Assembly (NCBI RefSeq): GCF_964063345.1 | Contig: NZ_OZ061318.1 | Coordinates: 3,224,001 to 3,288,000 of the forward strand | Reading direction: 5' to 3' | Source: Pseudomonas lini | GTDB taxonomy: Bacteria; Pseudomonadota; Gammaproteobacteria; Pseudomonadales; Pseudomonadaceae | DNA: 64,000 nt | In this document: positions 48,674-57,200 of the stretch, one piece after another | Position numbering within the stretch: position 1 is the stretch's first letter | Layout: each line of letters starts with the position of its first letter | Notes under the pieces: model-generated | The model's database searches: none | What the model saw: only the letters and a program-made list of their open reading frames with translations | Told to the model about the DNA's origin: nothing | Made by a program: the position numbers and the translations under genes

Positions 48674-49540
48674 TCATTGGGATGTGAGCAAAGGCGGGCG
48701 GCGCAGTAAACCGTGCACCGGACCGAACACCACGGACAGCAGATACAAAGCGCCAGCCACCAGCACGATCGCCGGGCCGCTGGGCAGCGAGTAGTAAAAC
48801 GACAGCAACAATCCGAGCCAGACCGAGAGGCAGCCGAGCAGCGCGGCGATGACCATCAGTGCCGGCAAGCGACGACTCCAGAAGCGAGAAGCGGCGGCTG
48901 GCAACATCATCAAACCGACCACCATCAGGGCGCCGATGGCCTGGAAACCGATCACCAGATTCAGCACCACCAGGGTCAGAAATACCCCATGAGCCAGAGG
49001 CCCGAGGCGGCTGACGGTTTGCAGAAAAAGCGGGTCGAGGGTGTCCAGTAACAGGGGTTTGTAGATGAGGGCCATGGCGATCAGGCTGAAGCCCGAGACC
49101 CAAACCATGCCGGTCAAAGTCGGCCCATCGACCGCGAGTGCCGAGCCAAACAACAGGTGCAACAGGTCCAGACGCTTGCCTGCGATGCCGAGGATCAGCA
49201 CGCCGCTGGCCAGCGATATCGGGTAAATCGCGGCCAGGCTCGCGTCCTCTCGCAGGCCAGTGCGGCGGGTAATCCAGGCCGCCAGTCCGGCCATGCTCAG
49301 GCCCGCACCGAGGCCACCGATGGTCAACGCGGGCAGACTCAACCCGGCAAACCAGAAGCCCAATGCGGCGCCCGGCAAGATGCCGTGAGCCACTGCATCG
49401 CCGATCAGGCTCATGCGTCGCAGGATCAGAAACACCCCAAGCGGAGCGGTGCTGCACGCCAGAACGAGACCACCGAGCAACGCCCGGCGCATGAATACGA
49501 ATTCGTGGAACGGTTGCCAAAGCTGAGCGGCAGCGATCAT
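48674..49540 (-). CDS. znuB: Zinc ABC transporter, permease
   Basis: 288 residues, ABC-3 family with about eight hydrophobic segments (ALLGGLVLACSTAPLGVFLILRR, GDAVAHGILPGAALGFWFAG, IGALMVVGLMMLPAAASRF and others). It forms the inner-membrane channel of the zinc importer. Its start shares one base with the znuC stop, and znuA begins 11 bp after its end. Confidence 0.93.
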   Translation of the reverse strand: MIAAAQLWQPFHEFVFMRRALLGGLVLACSTAPLGVFLILRRMSLIGDAVAHGILPGAALGFWFAGLSLPALTIGGLGAGLSMAGLAAWITRRTGLREDASLAAIYPISLASGVLILGIAGKRLDLLHLLFGSALAVDGPTLTGMVWVSGFSLIAMALIYKPLLLDTLDPLFLQTVSRLGPLAHGVFLTLVVLNLVIGFQAIGALMVVGLMMLPAAASRFWSRRLPALMVIAALLGCLSVWLGLLLSFYYSLPSGPAIVLVAGALYLLSVVFGPVHGLLRRPPLLTSQ

Positions 49541-50208
49541 CAGGCCACCTGCGTCTGGGGTTGTTGGTGAATCAGATCGGTACTGGGGCCGACGACGCAG
49601 CCGCTGCTCTTGATCAATAGGGCTTGCGGAATATGTTGGCGCACAGCGGCCAGGTCATGACACACCACGACCAGGGTTCGACCTTCGGCATGCCAAGCGT
49701 GGATGTGTTTCCAGAGCAGCGCCTGGCCGAGTTCGTCGAGCGCGGCGTGAGGTTCATCAAGCAGCAGCAAGGGGGCTTCGGCAAGACTCAACCGAGCGAG
49801 CAGGGCACGTTGCAATTCGCCTCCGGAGAGGGCCATCAATGGGCGATGTTCCAGGCCGGTCAGGCACCAGTCTTCCAGCGCAGACTTGAGTCGCTGGCTG
49901 CGAATTTCCGGAGTTTGCTTGCTGCCCCAGAAACCTGCAGCCACCAACTCTTGCAGGCTGATGGGGAATTGCCGGTCCAGGTGTTGTTGCTGAGGCAGGA
50001 ACGAAAGGCCGCCTTTGCGTGGAACATCAATGATGACTTTTCCGGTCAGTGGTTTTTGCAGGCCGGCGATGACTTTTAGCAGGCTGCTTTTACCCGAACC
50101 GTTGGCCCCGATGACGGCGGTCAGACTTCCTTTGGGTAGTTGGAGATCCACCGACGGAGTGAGCGGTTGACCGGGTGCGCCCCAGCGCAAGGCTTGGCAT
50201 CGGATCAT
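49540..50208 (-). CDS. znuC: Zinc ABC transporter, ATPase
   Basis: 222 residues from MIRCQALRWG, at an ATGA overlap with folE2 and with GGGAGG upstream; a start six codons earlier is less likely. Walker A IGANGSGKSS (about 32-41), signature LSGGELQRALLARLSL, Walker B LLLLDEPHAALDE and H-loop VVCHDLA are present. It powers ZnuAB. The symbol follows from operon context. Confidence 0.93.
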   Translation of the reverse strand: MIRCQALRWGAPGQPLTPSVDLQLPKGSLTAVIGANGSGKSSLLKVIAGLQKPLTGKVIIDVPRKGGLSFLPQQQHLDRQFPISLQELVAAGFWGSKQTPEIRSQRLKSALEDWCLTGLEHRPLMALSGGELQRALLARLSLAEAPLLLLDEPHAALDELGQALLWKHIHAWHAEGRTLVVVCHDLAAVRQHIPQALLIKSSGCVVGPSTDLIHQQPQTQVA

Positions 50209-51101
50209 GCGGCCTCCCAATTCCAACGGCTTTCGGCAACGGCATCGTGGGCGTGAAGACTTTCGGCGTGAACGACTCGCACGTGAAAGGCGTTGATGCC
50301 CGGGGAGCGTTTCAGGGCCAGGTTCAAGCGTCGAGCAGCGTCTTCGCAGAACATCAGGTTCTGGCCGTTGGCGAGGGCGAAGGCTTGTTCATCGGCGCGT
50401 TTCACGGCGGTTTGCACTGCGGTGCCGAGGGCTGCTTCCGCGTCGTTGATTGCGGCGATCAGCGGCAGGTCATCCAGGTAGTCGTCCAGACGCAGCTGCA
50501 ATTGCGCATTGCTGCGTTGGCTATGCGGCGTGGCGACGATGCCTTTCGTGGAGCCGAGCCAAGCCAGAACGTCGGCGTGTTGCAGTGACTTATTGGCAAA
50601 GTCATCAACGAATTGCTGCTGAATCAGCTGCCGCGAAAGCGCTGCTGAGCACGGGCAGGTTGAGGAATAAGGAACGTCGATTTTTAGTTCCACGTGGAAC
50701 ATCGCGTTTTTCAAACTGGCTTTGATGCTCACCGGATAAATTTTCCAACCGGCTAGCGGACTGATGAGCGCAGGTCTTTTGAGCAGTAGATCGGTGTGAA
50801 TCTTTAGGTAAGCGTTGTGGGAAAGTCCTTCATGGCTCTCGAGAAAACTCTGCAAGACTCGCCGCAACAACGCCGGTGAAAGGTTTTCCTGCTCAAGCAT
50901 TTCCAACGCCAGATACAGCCGCGACATATGGATGCCGCGCGCCTCTCCATCGTCGAGGCTAACGCCAGCGTCGGCCTTTGCGCTCAGCCGCTGGCCGTCG
51001 AATACAACAGGAAGAGCAATGCCGCACATGCCCACCCAATCGAGTGGCAGGGCTTGGCGTGAGGCCTGCGCGGCGATATCCGGCAGAGTCAGCGCATTCA
51101 T
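50205..51101 (-). CDS. folE2: GTP cyclohydrolase IB (zinc-independent type)
   Basis: 298 residues from MNALTLPDIAAQ; ATG at 51113 is possible. It makes dihydroneopterin triphosphate, the first step of folate synthesis, with metals other than zinc. Family segments visible: DVPYSSTCPCSAALS with its cysteines, GWKIYPVSIKASL and HAESLHAHDAVAE. It is first in the minus-strand operon folE2-znuCBA-CA-pyrC2-thrS'. The Zur box at 51133-51147 lies just before it. Confidence 0.93.
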   Translation of the reverse strand: MNALTLPDIAAQASRQALPLDWVGMCGIALPVVFDGQRLSAKADAGVSLDDGEARGIHMSRLYLALEMLEQENLSPALLRRVLQSFLESHEGLSHNAYLKIHTDLLLKRPALISPLAGWKIYPVSIKASLKNAMFHVELKIDVPYSSTCPCSAALSRQLIQQQFVDDFANKSLQHADVLAWLGSTKGIVATPHSQRSNAQLQLRLDDYLDDLPLIAAINDAEAALGTAVQTAVKRADEQAFALANGQNLMFCEDAARRLNLALKRSPGINAFHVRVVHAESLHAHDAVAESRWNWEAA

Positions 51102-51132
51102 GAGCAGGTCCATCGTGGGAGTTGATTTGGCA

Positions 51133-51147
51133 TGTTATATTATAACA
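51133..51147. promoter_or_regulatory. Zur operator between folE2 and the amidase gene
   Basis: TGTTATATTATAACA, a perfect 15-bp palindrome matching the gammaproteobacterial Zur consensus. It lies between the divergent folE2 and amidase starts (about 40 bp from the latter) and can control both. Confidence 0.88.
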
Positions 51148-51186
51148 GTCAAATCGACGATGCCTTTTTCATGAACGGGCTTTCAC

Positions 51187-52395
51187 ATGCACAGACGTCA
51201 CTTGCTCAACCTGATTCTAGCCAGCGCGGCCTTCGCGTTACCCTTTGGTGCGTCGGCCACGCAAATCCGCAATGCACGACTGTGGCGCTCTGACGACAAG
51301 CTGCGACTGGTGTTCGATCTGAGCGGGCCGGTGCAATACAAGACGTTTTTCCTGAGCGCTCCGGAACGGCTGATTATCGATCTGAGTGGCGCCAATCTCA
51401 GCGGCGATTTCAGTCAGTTGGCACTCAGCGACACGGTGATTCGCTCAATCCGCTCCGGACATTTCGGTCAGGGCGATACGCGGATCGTCCTCGACCTCAG
51501 CAGCCCGGTGCAGCTCAACAGTTTCCTGCTGCCGCCCCAGGACGGGCAGGGGCACCGATTGGTGCTCGATCTGACGACCGCTGCGCCGCTACAGATCGCA
51601 GCGGCGCCGTTGGAAAAACGCGAACCCGTCACCGACAAGGCCCACCCCAAGCGCGACATCATCGTGGTAGTCGACCCTGGTCACGGTGGCAAAGACCCGG
51701 GCGCGGTCGGTGCCAAAGGTGAGCGGGAAAAAGACGTAGTGCTGTCGATCGCCCAACTGCTTGCCAAGCGGCTGAAGCGCGAGAAGGGCTTCGACGTGAA
51801 ACTGGTGCGCAACGATGACTTCTTCGTTCCGCTGCGCAAGCGCGTGGAGATCGCCCGCAAGCACAAGGCCGACATGTTCATCTCGGTCCATGCGGACGCG
51901 GCGCCGCGTCTCACCGCTTCAGGTGCGTCGGTGTACTGCCTGTCCGAAGGTGGCGCGACTTCAGCCACGGCGCGCCTCATGGCGCAACGGGAGAACGGTG
52001 CAGATCTGCTGGGCGCCACCAGCCTGCTCAATCTCAAGGACAAGGACCCGATGCTCGCCGGGGTGATTCTCGACATGTCGATGAACGCCACCATCGCCGC
52101 CAGTTTGCAACTGGGCAGCACGGTGCTTGGCAGCCTGGCGGGCATTACCACGCTGCATCAGAGGCGCGTGGAACAAGCAGGATTCGCCGTGTTGAAGTCG
52201 CCGGATGTGCCGTCGATTCTGGTGGAAATCGGCTTCATCTCGAACGCCCGCGACAGCCAGCGACTGGTGACTGCCCGTCATCAGCAAGCCGTGGCCGATG
52301 GTTTGTTCGAAGGGTTGCAGCGCTATTTTCAGAAGAACCCACCGATGAACAGTTACATCGCCTGGCAGCAGGAACAGAAAAAGACGCAGGCCTAG
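51187..52395 (+). CDS. N-acetylmuramoyl-L-alanine amidase, Zur-linked
   Basis: 402 residues. The N terminus MHRRHLLNLILASAAFALPF resembles a Tat or Sec signal. An AMIN domain (about 25-130) is followed by an Amidase_3 domain with ligand and catalytic residues in VVDPGHGGKDPGA, EREKDVVL, SVHADAA and VEIGFISN. It cleaves peptidoglycan cross-bridges in the periplasm. It is a paralog of the cell-division AmiC/AmiB types, divergent from folE2 across the Zur box, probably an amidase made under zinc limitation. Confidence 0.9.
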   Translation: MHRRHLLNLILASAAFALPFGASATQIRNARLWRSDDKLRLVFDLSGPVQYKTFFLSAPERLIIDLSGANLSGDFSQLALSDTVIRSIRSGHFGQGDTRIVLDLSSPVQLNSFLLPPQDGQGHRLVLDLTTAAPLQIAAAPLEKREPVTDKAHPKRDIIVVVDPGHGGKDPGAVGAKGEREKDVVLSIAQLLAKRLKREKGFDVKLVRNDDFFVPLRKRVEIARKHKADMFISVHADAAPRLTASGASVYCLSEGGATSATARLMAQRENGADLLGATSLLNLKDKDPMLAGVILDMSMNATIAASLQLGSTVLGSLAGITTLHQRRVEQAGFAVLKSPDVPSILVEIGFISNARDSQRLVTARHQQAVADGLFEGLQRYFQKNPPMNSYIAWQQEQKKTQA

Positions 52396-52769
52396 CAGCC
52401 GGTCATCCGGCTGCACGTGAACTTGCCACTGCTGCCGCCGGAGCTGGAAAACCGATTGATGGTTGTCCAGCCAACCCGGCGGTTGTAGCCGACCCAGGCT
52501 TCGCCATCGGACGCGATGCCCGTGAAGAACGTCAGTTGCCCGTAGCGACTATTGGTTTGCGCCCATTGGCGTTTACCGGCTACTTCGAAGCCGCGCAGAT
52601 AGATCGTGCTACCGACGGTGTTAACGCTGTAGGCATTGCCGTCGGCATCTACGCAGGCCAACAAATTGGCGCTGCGAGTGCAGTTGGCCAGGCTCGGCAT
52701 TTGTCCCCAGGCATCGACTGCGATCAGCAACGAAAGGCTCAACAGTGAGAATTTCAGGACGTTTCCCAT
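52392..52769 (-). CDS. Small secreted protein of unknown function, Zur-linked
   Basis: 125 residues from MGNVLKFSLLSLSLLIAVDA (GAGAAATGCC upstream; a start ten codons earlier is poorer). The signal peptide ends near AWGQM. The mature part has four cysteines (NCTRSANLLACVD... FTCSRMTGC) and a beta-rich look (GSTIYLRGFEV, GEAWVGYNRRVGWTT). It converges on the amidase gene (4 bp overlap) and is divergent from dksA2 across the second Zur box. I do not recognise the family. Confidence 0.75.
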   Translation of the reverse strand: MGNVLKFSLLSLSLLIAVDAWGQMPSLANCTRSANLLACVDADGNAYSVNTVGSTIYLRGFEVAGKRQWAQTNSRYGQLTFFTGIASDGEAWVGYNRRVGWTTINRFSSSGGSSGKFTCSRMTGC

Positions 52770-52849
52770 GGCATTTCTCAAGGGGGCGGACGGGCGCAAG
52801 CATCGTGCCCTTTGTCGTGGCGAGCAAGAGGGGAGTGGCTTATTTGTAT

Positions 52850-52864
52850 TGTTATACTATAACA
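52850..52864. promoter_or_regulatory. Zur operator before dksA2
   Basis: TGTTATACTATAACA, a perfect palindrome about the central C. It is 32 bp before dksA2 and 80 bp from the divergent secreted-protein gene, so it may repress both when zinc is plentiful. Confidence 0.87.
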
Positions 52865-52896
52865 TCAAAATACACCCGCTCTGATGATCCGCCGCC

Positions 52897-53301
52897 ATGA
52901 CTGAACAAGAACTCCTCGCTCAACCCGCCGCCGATTACATGAACGACGCCCAGCAAGGCTTCTTTCGCGACCTGCTACTGGCTCAGCGCAGCGAACTGCA
53001 GGAGCGCATTGCCGGCGAGTTCGATGTGTTACGCGAGCAGGAACCCCACAGCGATCCCGCCGATATAGGCAGCGCTGAAGAACAGCGCCAGTGGCAACTG
53101 CGCCTGCTGGAGCGGGAAAAGAAGCTCCTGGACAAGATCGACGAAGCCCTCGAACACCTGGCTCGCGGCGAGTACGGCTGGTGCCGCGAAACCGGTGAGC
53201 CGATCGGCCTCAAGCGCCTGTTGCTGCGACCCACCGCCACTCTGTGCATTGAAGCCAAAGAACGTGAAGAGCTGCGCGAACGCCATCAACGGGCGATTTG
53301 A
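52897..53301 (+). CDS. dksA2: DksA paralog without a full zinc finger
   Basis: 134 residues. The coiled coil (about 20-95) ends in the tip region typical of DksA ([14 protein letters not shown]...[10 protein letters not shown]). The C-terminal globular part keeps only two of four finger cysteines (YGWCRETGE and TLCIEAKE), the mark of the zinc-independent DksA2 of P. aeruginosa. It binds RNA polymerase with ppGpp and replaces DksA in zinc starvation. It is followed 28 bp later by the COG0523 gene. Confidence 0.93.
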   Translation: MTEQELLAQPAADYMNDAQQGFFRDLLLAQRSELQERIAGEFDVLREQEPHSDPADIGSAEEQRQWQLRLLEREKKLLDKIDEALEHLARGEYGWCRETGEPIGLKRLLLRPTATLCIEAKEREELRERHQRAI

Positions 53302-53329
53302 CCGGCCACATCCTGATGAGGAATACCTG

Positions 53330-54538
53330 ATGCCCAATCGTCTCCCCGTGACCGTCCTGTCGGGCTTTCTCGGCGCAGGAAAAAGTACACTTCTTAATTA
53401 CGTATTACGTAATCGCGATAATTTGCGGGTCGCGGTGATCGTCAATGACATGAGTGAGATCAACATTGATGGCAGCGAAGTTCAGCGCGATGTCAGCCTG
53501 AACCGTGCCGAAGAAAAACTCGTGGAAATGAGCAACGGTTGCATCTGCTGCACCTTGCGCGAAGATCTGCTCGAAGAAGTCAGCAAACTCGCCAGGGACG
53601 GTCGTTTCGATTACCTGTTGATCGAGTCCACAGGCATTTCCGAGCCTCTGCCCGTGGCGGAAACCTTCACGTTTCGCGATGAAGAAGGGCAGAGCCTGGC
53701 GGACGTCGCGCGGCTCGACACCATGGTTACCGTAGTCGACGGCATGAACTTCCTGCTCGACTATCAGGCCGCCGAAAGCCTCGCATCCCGTGGCGAAACC
53801 CTGGGGGAGGAGGACGAACGCTCAATCACCGATCTGTTGATCGAGCAGATCGAATTCGCCGACGTGATCCTGATCAGCAAGATCGATTTGATCAGCAGTA
53901 GCGAGCGTCAGGAATTGATCGCGATCCTTGAACGGCTCAATTCCCAGGCGGAAATCATTCCGATGGTCATGGGCGAAGTGCCGCTCAAGAAGATTCTCAA
54001 CACCGGGCGCTTCGACTTTGACAAGGCTGCTCAGGCGCCGGGATGGTTGCAGGAATTGCGCGGTGAGCACGTGCCGGAAACTGAGGAATACGGTATCGCC
54101 TCCACGGCCTATCGGGCGCGGCGACCGTTTCATCCGCAACGTTTCTTCAGCTTCATCGACCGTCCGTGGGTGAACGGCAAATTGCTGCGTTCCAAAGGCT
54201 TTTTCTGGTTGGCCAGCAAACACCGGGACGCTGGTAGCTGGTCCCAGGCCGGCGGCTTGATGCGTCACGGTTTTGCCGGACGCTGGTGGCGTTTCGTGCC
54301 GAAAAACCAGTGGCCGCAAGACGAAGAAAGCACCGCCGGGATCATGGAGAACTGGACGGCAGCTACCGGTGATTGCCGCCAGGAACTGGTGTTTATCGGC
54401 CAGAACATCGATTTCGCGCAACTCACCATCGAACTCGATAGCTGCCTGCTGACGGATACTGAGATGGCCTTGGGTGTCGAGGGCTGGCAGTTACTGCCCG
54501 ATCCGTTTGGTCCTTGGCACGAAGAGGCGGCTGCTTGA
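53330..54538 (+). CDS. zigA: COG0523 GTPase, zinc chaperone type (ZigA-like)
   Basis: 402 residues from [20 protein letters not shown], with TGAGGA upstream; a longer frame runs back through dksA2 and is rejected. Walker [10 protein letters not shown] (about 11-19), the metal-binding CxCC in [12 protein letters not shown] (about 67-72), and the guanine-specifying ISKIDL are present, with a C-terminal CobW domain. Zur-regulated members are thought to deliver zinc to key enzymes when it is scarce. It is translationally coupled to the DUF1826 gene (TGATG). Confidence 0.88.
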   Translation: MPNRLPVTVLSGFLGAGKSTLLNYVLRNRDNLRVAVIVNDMSEINIDGSEVQRDVSLNRAEEKLVEMSNGCICCTLREDLLEEVSKLARDGRFDYLLIESTGISEPLPVAETFTFRDEEGQSLADVARLDTMVTVVDGMNFLLDYQAAESLASRGETLGEEDERSITDLLIEQIEFADVILISKIDLISSSERQELIAILERLNSQAEIIPMVMGEVPLKKILNTGRFDFDKAAQAPGWLQELRGEHVPETEEYGIASTAYRARRPFHPQRFFSFIDRPWVNGKLLRSKGFFWLASKHRDAGSWSQAGGLMRHGFAGRWWRFVPKNQWPQDEESTAGIMENWTAATGDCRQELVFIGQNIDFAQLTIELDSCLLTDTEMALGVEGWQLLPDPFGPWHEEAAA

Positions 54539-55188
54539 TGTTGGCGCCCAGTCTGAAGCTGCGACCGGTCATTCGTCAGGTTCAAGGTGATACGCCAAAA
54601 GCGCTGACCGGGATTCTGGACGACGGCGTGAACCTCGCTCTCTGGCAACGCCAACTCCCGGCGCATATTGCTGATTTCGGTCGCTTGTTGTTGTCCCTGA
54701 ACGAGCCGTTGGCCGAGGCGCTGTCCCTGGAAATGCCCGGCGATGACGCCGAACCCAATCTCCACGGTTTAGCCTCAGGCTTCAGCGACCTTGAGGGCTA
54801 CGAAGGCTTTATCACTGATGTTTCCTGGCTGGTCAGCGCTTTTGCTTGCCTGTTGGGCGCCCAGCGTATCGGCCTGCGCCTGCGGGTTCTGGACAAAGCC
54901 ATGTGCCCGCGCTTCCACGTCGATCATGTGCCGGTGCGGTTGATCACCACCTACGCAGGTATCGGCAGCCAATGGCTGAAAGAAGGGGTGATGGATCGTC
55001 GGCAATTAGGCAAACCTGAAGCCGAACCGCAGGACGATTCGCTGATCCAGCAAATCACCAGCGGTGAAGTGGCGCTGCTTAAAGGGGAGAAGTGGCACGG
55101 CAACGAAGGCTTTGGTTTGATCCACCGCTCGCCGCAGCCGGCGCCGGGCGAGCGTCGTTTGATCCTGACTCTCGACTGGCTGAGCTAG
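54538..55188 (+). CDS. DUF1826 family protein
   Basis: 216 residues. The ATG overlaps the upstream stop. It keeps an FHVDHVPVRLITTYAG segment with a paired histidine and aspartate, and GEKWHGNEGFGLIHRSP near the end, reminiscent of an iron(II)/2-oxoglutarate-like or other metal site; that resemblance is only suggestive. DUF1826 genes are regularly found next to Zur-regulated COG0523 genes. The function is unknown; the coupling points to work with the GTPase. Confidence 0.83.
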   Translation: MLAPSLKLRPVIRQVQGDTPKALTGILDDGVNLALWQRQLPAHIADFGRLLLSLNEPLAEALSLEMPGDDAEPNLHGLASGFSDLEGYEGFITDVSWLVSAFACLLGAQRIGLRLRVLDKAMCPRFHVDHVPVRLITTYAGIGSQWLKEGVMDRRQLGKPEAEPQDDSLIQQITSGEVALLKGEKWHGNEGFGLIHRSPQPAPGERRLILTLDWLS

Positions 55189-55192
55189 CCGC

Positions 55193-55549
55193 TCAAGGTT
55201 TGAGCCAGGTTCCCTGGCTCTGGGCTTCGCAAAACGGCTTCAAATACGCCGCATCGGTGGCCACGCCGTAATAGTGAATATCCTGCCGGTAAGGCATATT
55301 GGCGACTTGAGCGTTGCTGCATACCCCGAACGCGCCGGTAGGGCATTGATCGACGTACTGCACCTCGACTTTCTGCCCGGGCAGATTCGGCTGGCAGAAT
55401 CCGTCGGCGAACAGTTTTTCCGGGATGTTGCGGTTTTGCTGGCAGACCTTCACGTCGAGCCGCTCAGCCGTGCTGTGCACCACGCAGGCCTGAGCCAGCG
55501 CTTCGCCCGATGTGAGCGCCAGAAGCAACGACCATCCCATCAACCGCAT
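55193..55549 (-). CDS. Small cysteine-rich secreted protein
   Basis: 118 residues, signal peptide to about EALAQ (MRLMGWSLLLALTSGEALAQ). The mature part has six cysteines (ACVVHS, KVCQQN, GFCQPN, DQCPTG, GVCSNA, PFCEAQ), suggesting three disulphides. It converges on the DUF1826 gene and is divergent from the second COG0523 gene across 27 bp. Family not recognised, and no Zur box was found in front of it. Confidence 0.75.
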   Translation of the reverse strand: MRLMGWSLLLALTSGEALAQACVVHSTAERLDVKVCQQNRNIPEKLFADGFCQPNLPGQKVEVQYVDQCPTGAFGVCSNAQVANMPYRQDIHYYGVATDAAYLKPFCEAQSQGTWLKP

Positions 55550-55576
55550 TCTTTACCTCCTCAGAAAACCTCGACC

Positions 55577-56539
55577 ATGTTGCAGAACATTCCCACCCAC
55601 GTCATTGCCGGCCCGCTGGGTGCCGGCAAGACCAGCCTGATCAAGCACCTGTTGGCGCAGCGGCCCGTGGGTGAGCGCTGGGCGGTGTTGATCAACGAGT
55701 TCGGCCAGATCGGTCTGGATGCCGCGTTGTTGACCCAGGATGCCGATGGTATCGCACTGGGGGAAGTGGCCGGGGGCTGTTTGTGTTGCGTCAATGGTGC
55801 GCCGTTTCAGATCGGCCTCGGGCGGTTGCTGCGCAAGGCACGACCGGATCGACTGTTTATCGAACCCTCCGGGCTGGGACATCCGGCGCAGTTGCTCAGG
55901 CAATTGAGTGAGGCGCCGTGGCAAGGCGTCTTGGCTGTTCAACCTTGCGTGCTGGTGCTGGATGCCCAGGCGCTCGCGGTCGGAAAACCGCTGCCTGCGG
56001 CGCAACAGCAAGCCTTGGACAGTGCCGGGTTGTTGTTGCTGAACAAGGCGGAAGGCCTCGACGACAGCGATCGCCAGCGAATCGCCGCACAGTTGCCGAT
56101 GCGTCCTTTGTACTGGACGCAGCAAGCGGTCTTGCCGTTGAGCGAGTTACCAGGGCTCGGGGCTCAGGCTGTCGGGGGTGTGGATAACTTTGTCGTGCCC
56201 AAGGGATTGGCGCAGATGCCAGCCATTTGGACTGACCCCACGCTGCCGATTTGCTTGAGTCAGGCGCAGGAGGGCGGCTGGAGCGTTGGATGGCGGTGGC
56301 ATCCGAGTCAGATATTCGATGCCGTACTGATCGGGAAATGGCTTGAGCGCCTTGAATGGCGGCGGGCGAAGCTGGTTATCCACAGTGCCGAGGGTTGGGT
56401 GTCGGCGAATGCGCTGGATAACTCGATGCTGGATTGGCAGCCCAGCGAATGGCGTCGGGATTCGCGCATTGAGCTGATTTTCAGTGAGCCGCAGGCTGTC
56501 CCGGAACTGCAGGAAGGTTTGGCGGGGTGCCGCACTTAG
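55577..56539 (+). CDS. Second COG0523-family GTPase
   Basis: 320 residues from MLQNIPTHVIAGPLGAGKTS; upstream in-frame sequence is antisense to the neighbouring gene. Walker A GPLGAGKTS (about 11-19), CxCC in GGCLCCVNGAP, the Walker B-like FIEPSGLGHP and LNKAEGL for guanine binding are visible. It is shorter than ZigA and has a compact C-terminal CobW domain. It is probably another metal-insertion GTPase; its target is unknown. Confidence 0.85.
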   Translation: MLQNIPTHVIAGPLGAGKTSLIKHLLAQRPVGERWAVLINEFGQIGLDAALLTQDADGIALGEVAGGCLCCVNGAPFQIGLGRLLRKARPDRLFIEPSGLGHPAQLLRQLSEAPWQGVLAVQPCVLVLDAQALAVGKPLPAAQQQALDSAGLLLLNKAEGLDDSDRQRIAAQLPMRPLYWTQQAVLPLSELPGLGAQAVGGVDNFVVPKGLAQMPAIWTDPTLPICLSQAQEGGWSVGWRWHPSQIFDAVLIGKWLERLEWRRAKLVIHSAEGWVSANALDNSMLDWQPSEWRRDSRIELIFSEPQAVPELQEGLAGCRT

Positions 56540-56577
56540 GCAAATTAGCGAGTTTTTGTGCCGTTTTTGAAGGCCAC

Positions 56578-56641
56578 ATCGCGGGCAAGCCCGCTCCCAC
56601 AGGTACAGTGTGCACCTTGTGGGAGCGGGCTTGCCCGCGAT
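56578..56641. repeat. REP inverted pair
   Basis: Exact 24-bp arms, 56578-56601 and 56618-56641, with only 16 bases between (ATCGCGGGCAAGCCCGCTCC core). It lies between converging COG0523 and DUF3301 genes. Confidence 0.92.
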
Positions 56642-56666
56642 TGGTTTTAATAGACTGACATCCGAC

Positions 56667-57080
56667 TCATGGACGCCACTTCGTGTGTTCTTGCCGCCAC
56701 TGACTCAGTTCAATCACCTCAGCTCTGGGCTTCGCGATATCAACCACCGGCGGTGTGTCGTCGAACGGCATCGGGTAGGGCGCGAGCTCGATCTGTGCGC
56801 TATGGGCGCCGAATTGAGTGATGGTTCCGGTGTGGCGGGTTTCGCCGGTCACGGTGAATTCGAAGTTATACACACGGGCCAGGCGCCGACGGCCATTGGC
56901 GTCTTTAATGAAGGCGATCTTCTTCAAGGCTACGTTGCCGTCCAGCAGCTCGATCCGCAGCTTGGCGCAATGCTGCATGACCCGCTCCAGCGCGCGCTCG
57001 CGCAAGCCGTGGTTATGCCACAGCCACGCGCCACCGGTGGCAAGCAGCATCAGCACGAAGATATTTCCGAGGGTCAGCAT
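56667..57080 (-). CDS. DUF3301 family membrane-anchored protein
   Basis: 137 residues from MLTLGNIFVLMLLATGGAWLW; a TTG one codon earlier is possible. A single N-terminal hydrophobic helix is followed by LRERALERVMQHCAKLRIELLDGNVALKK, the DUF3301 signature, and a beta-rich C-terminal part. It is likely inner-membrane anchored. Function is unknown. Confidence 0.83.
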   Translation of the reverse strand: MLTLGNIFVLMLLATGGAWLWHNHGLRERALERVMQHCAKLRIELLDGNVALKKIAFIKDANGRRRLARVYNFEFTVTGETRHTGTITQFGAHSAQIELAPYPMPFDDTPPVVDIAKPRAEVIELSQWRQEHTKWRP

Positions 57081-57200
57081 CAACAGGGTGCTCCAACAAG
57101 ATAGTGCCAGCTTAACTGCGTCGCCGGTCTGTCGTACAGGCTGCGTTTGGTCGCATACTGCGCGGCTTGAATTTCAATCGTTTGACGGAAAACTCACCGC

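Noticed and set aside
47787..49520. 577-residue reading frame fusing znuB-region sequence to ZnuA
   Set aside because: The first half is the out-of-frame shadow of znuB. The ZnuA signal peptide and ribosome-binding site place the true start at 48662.
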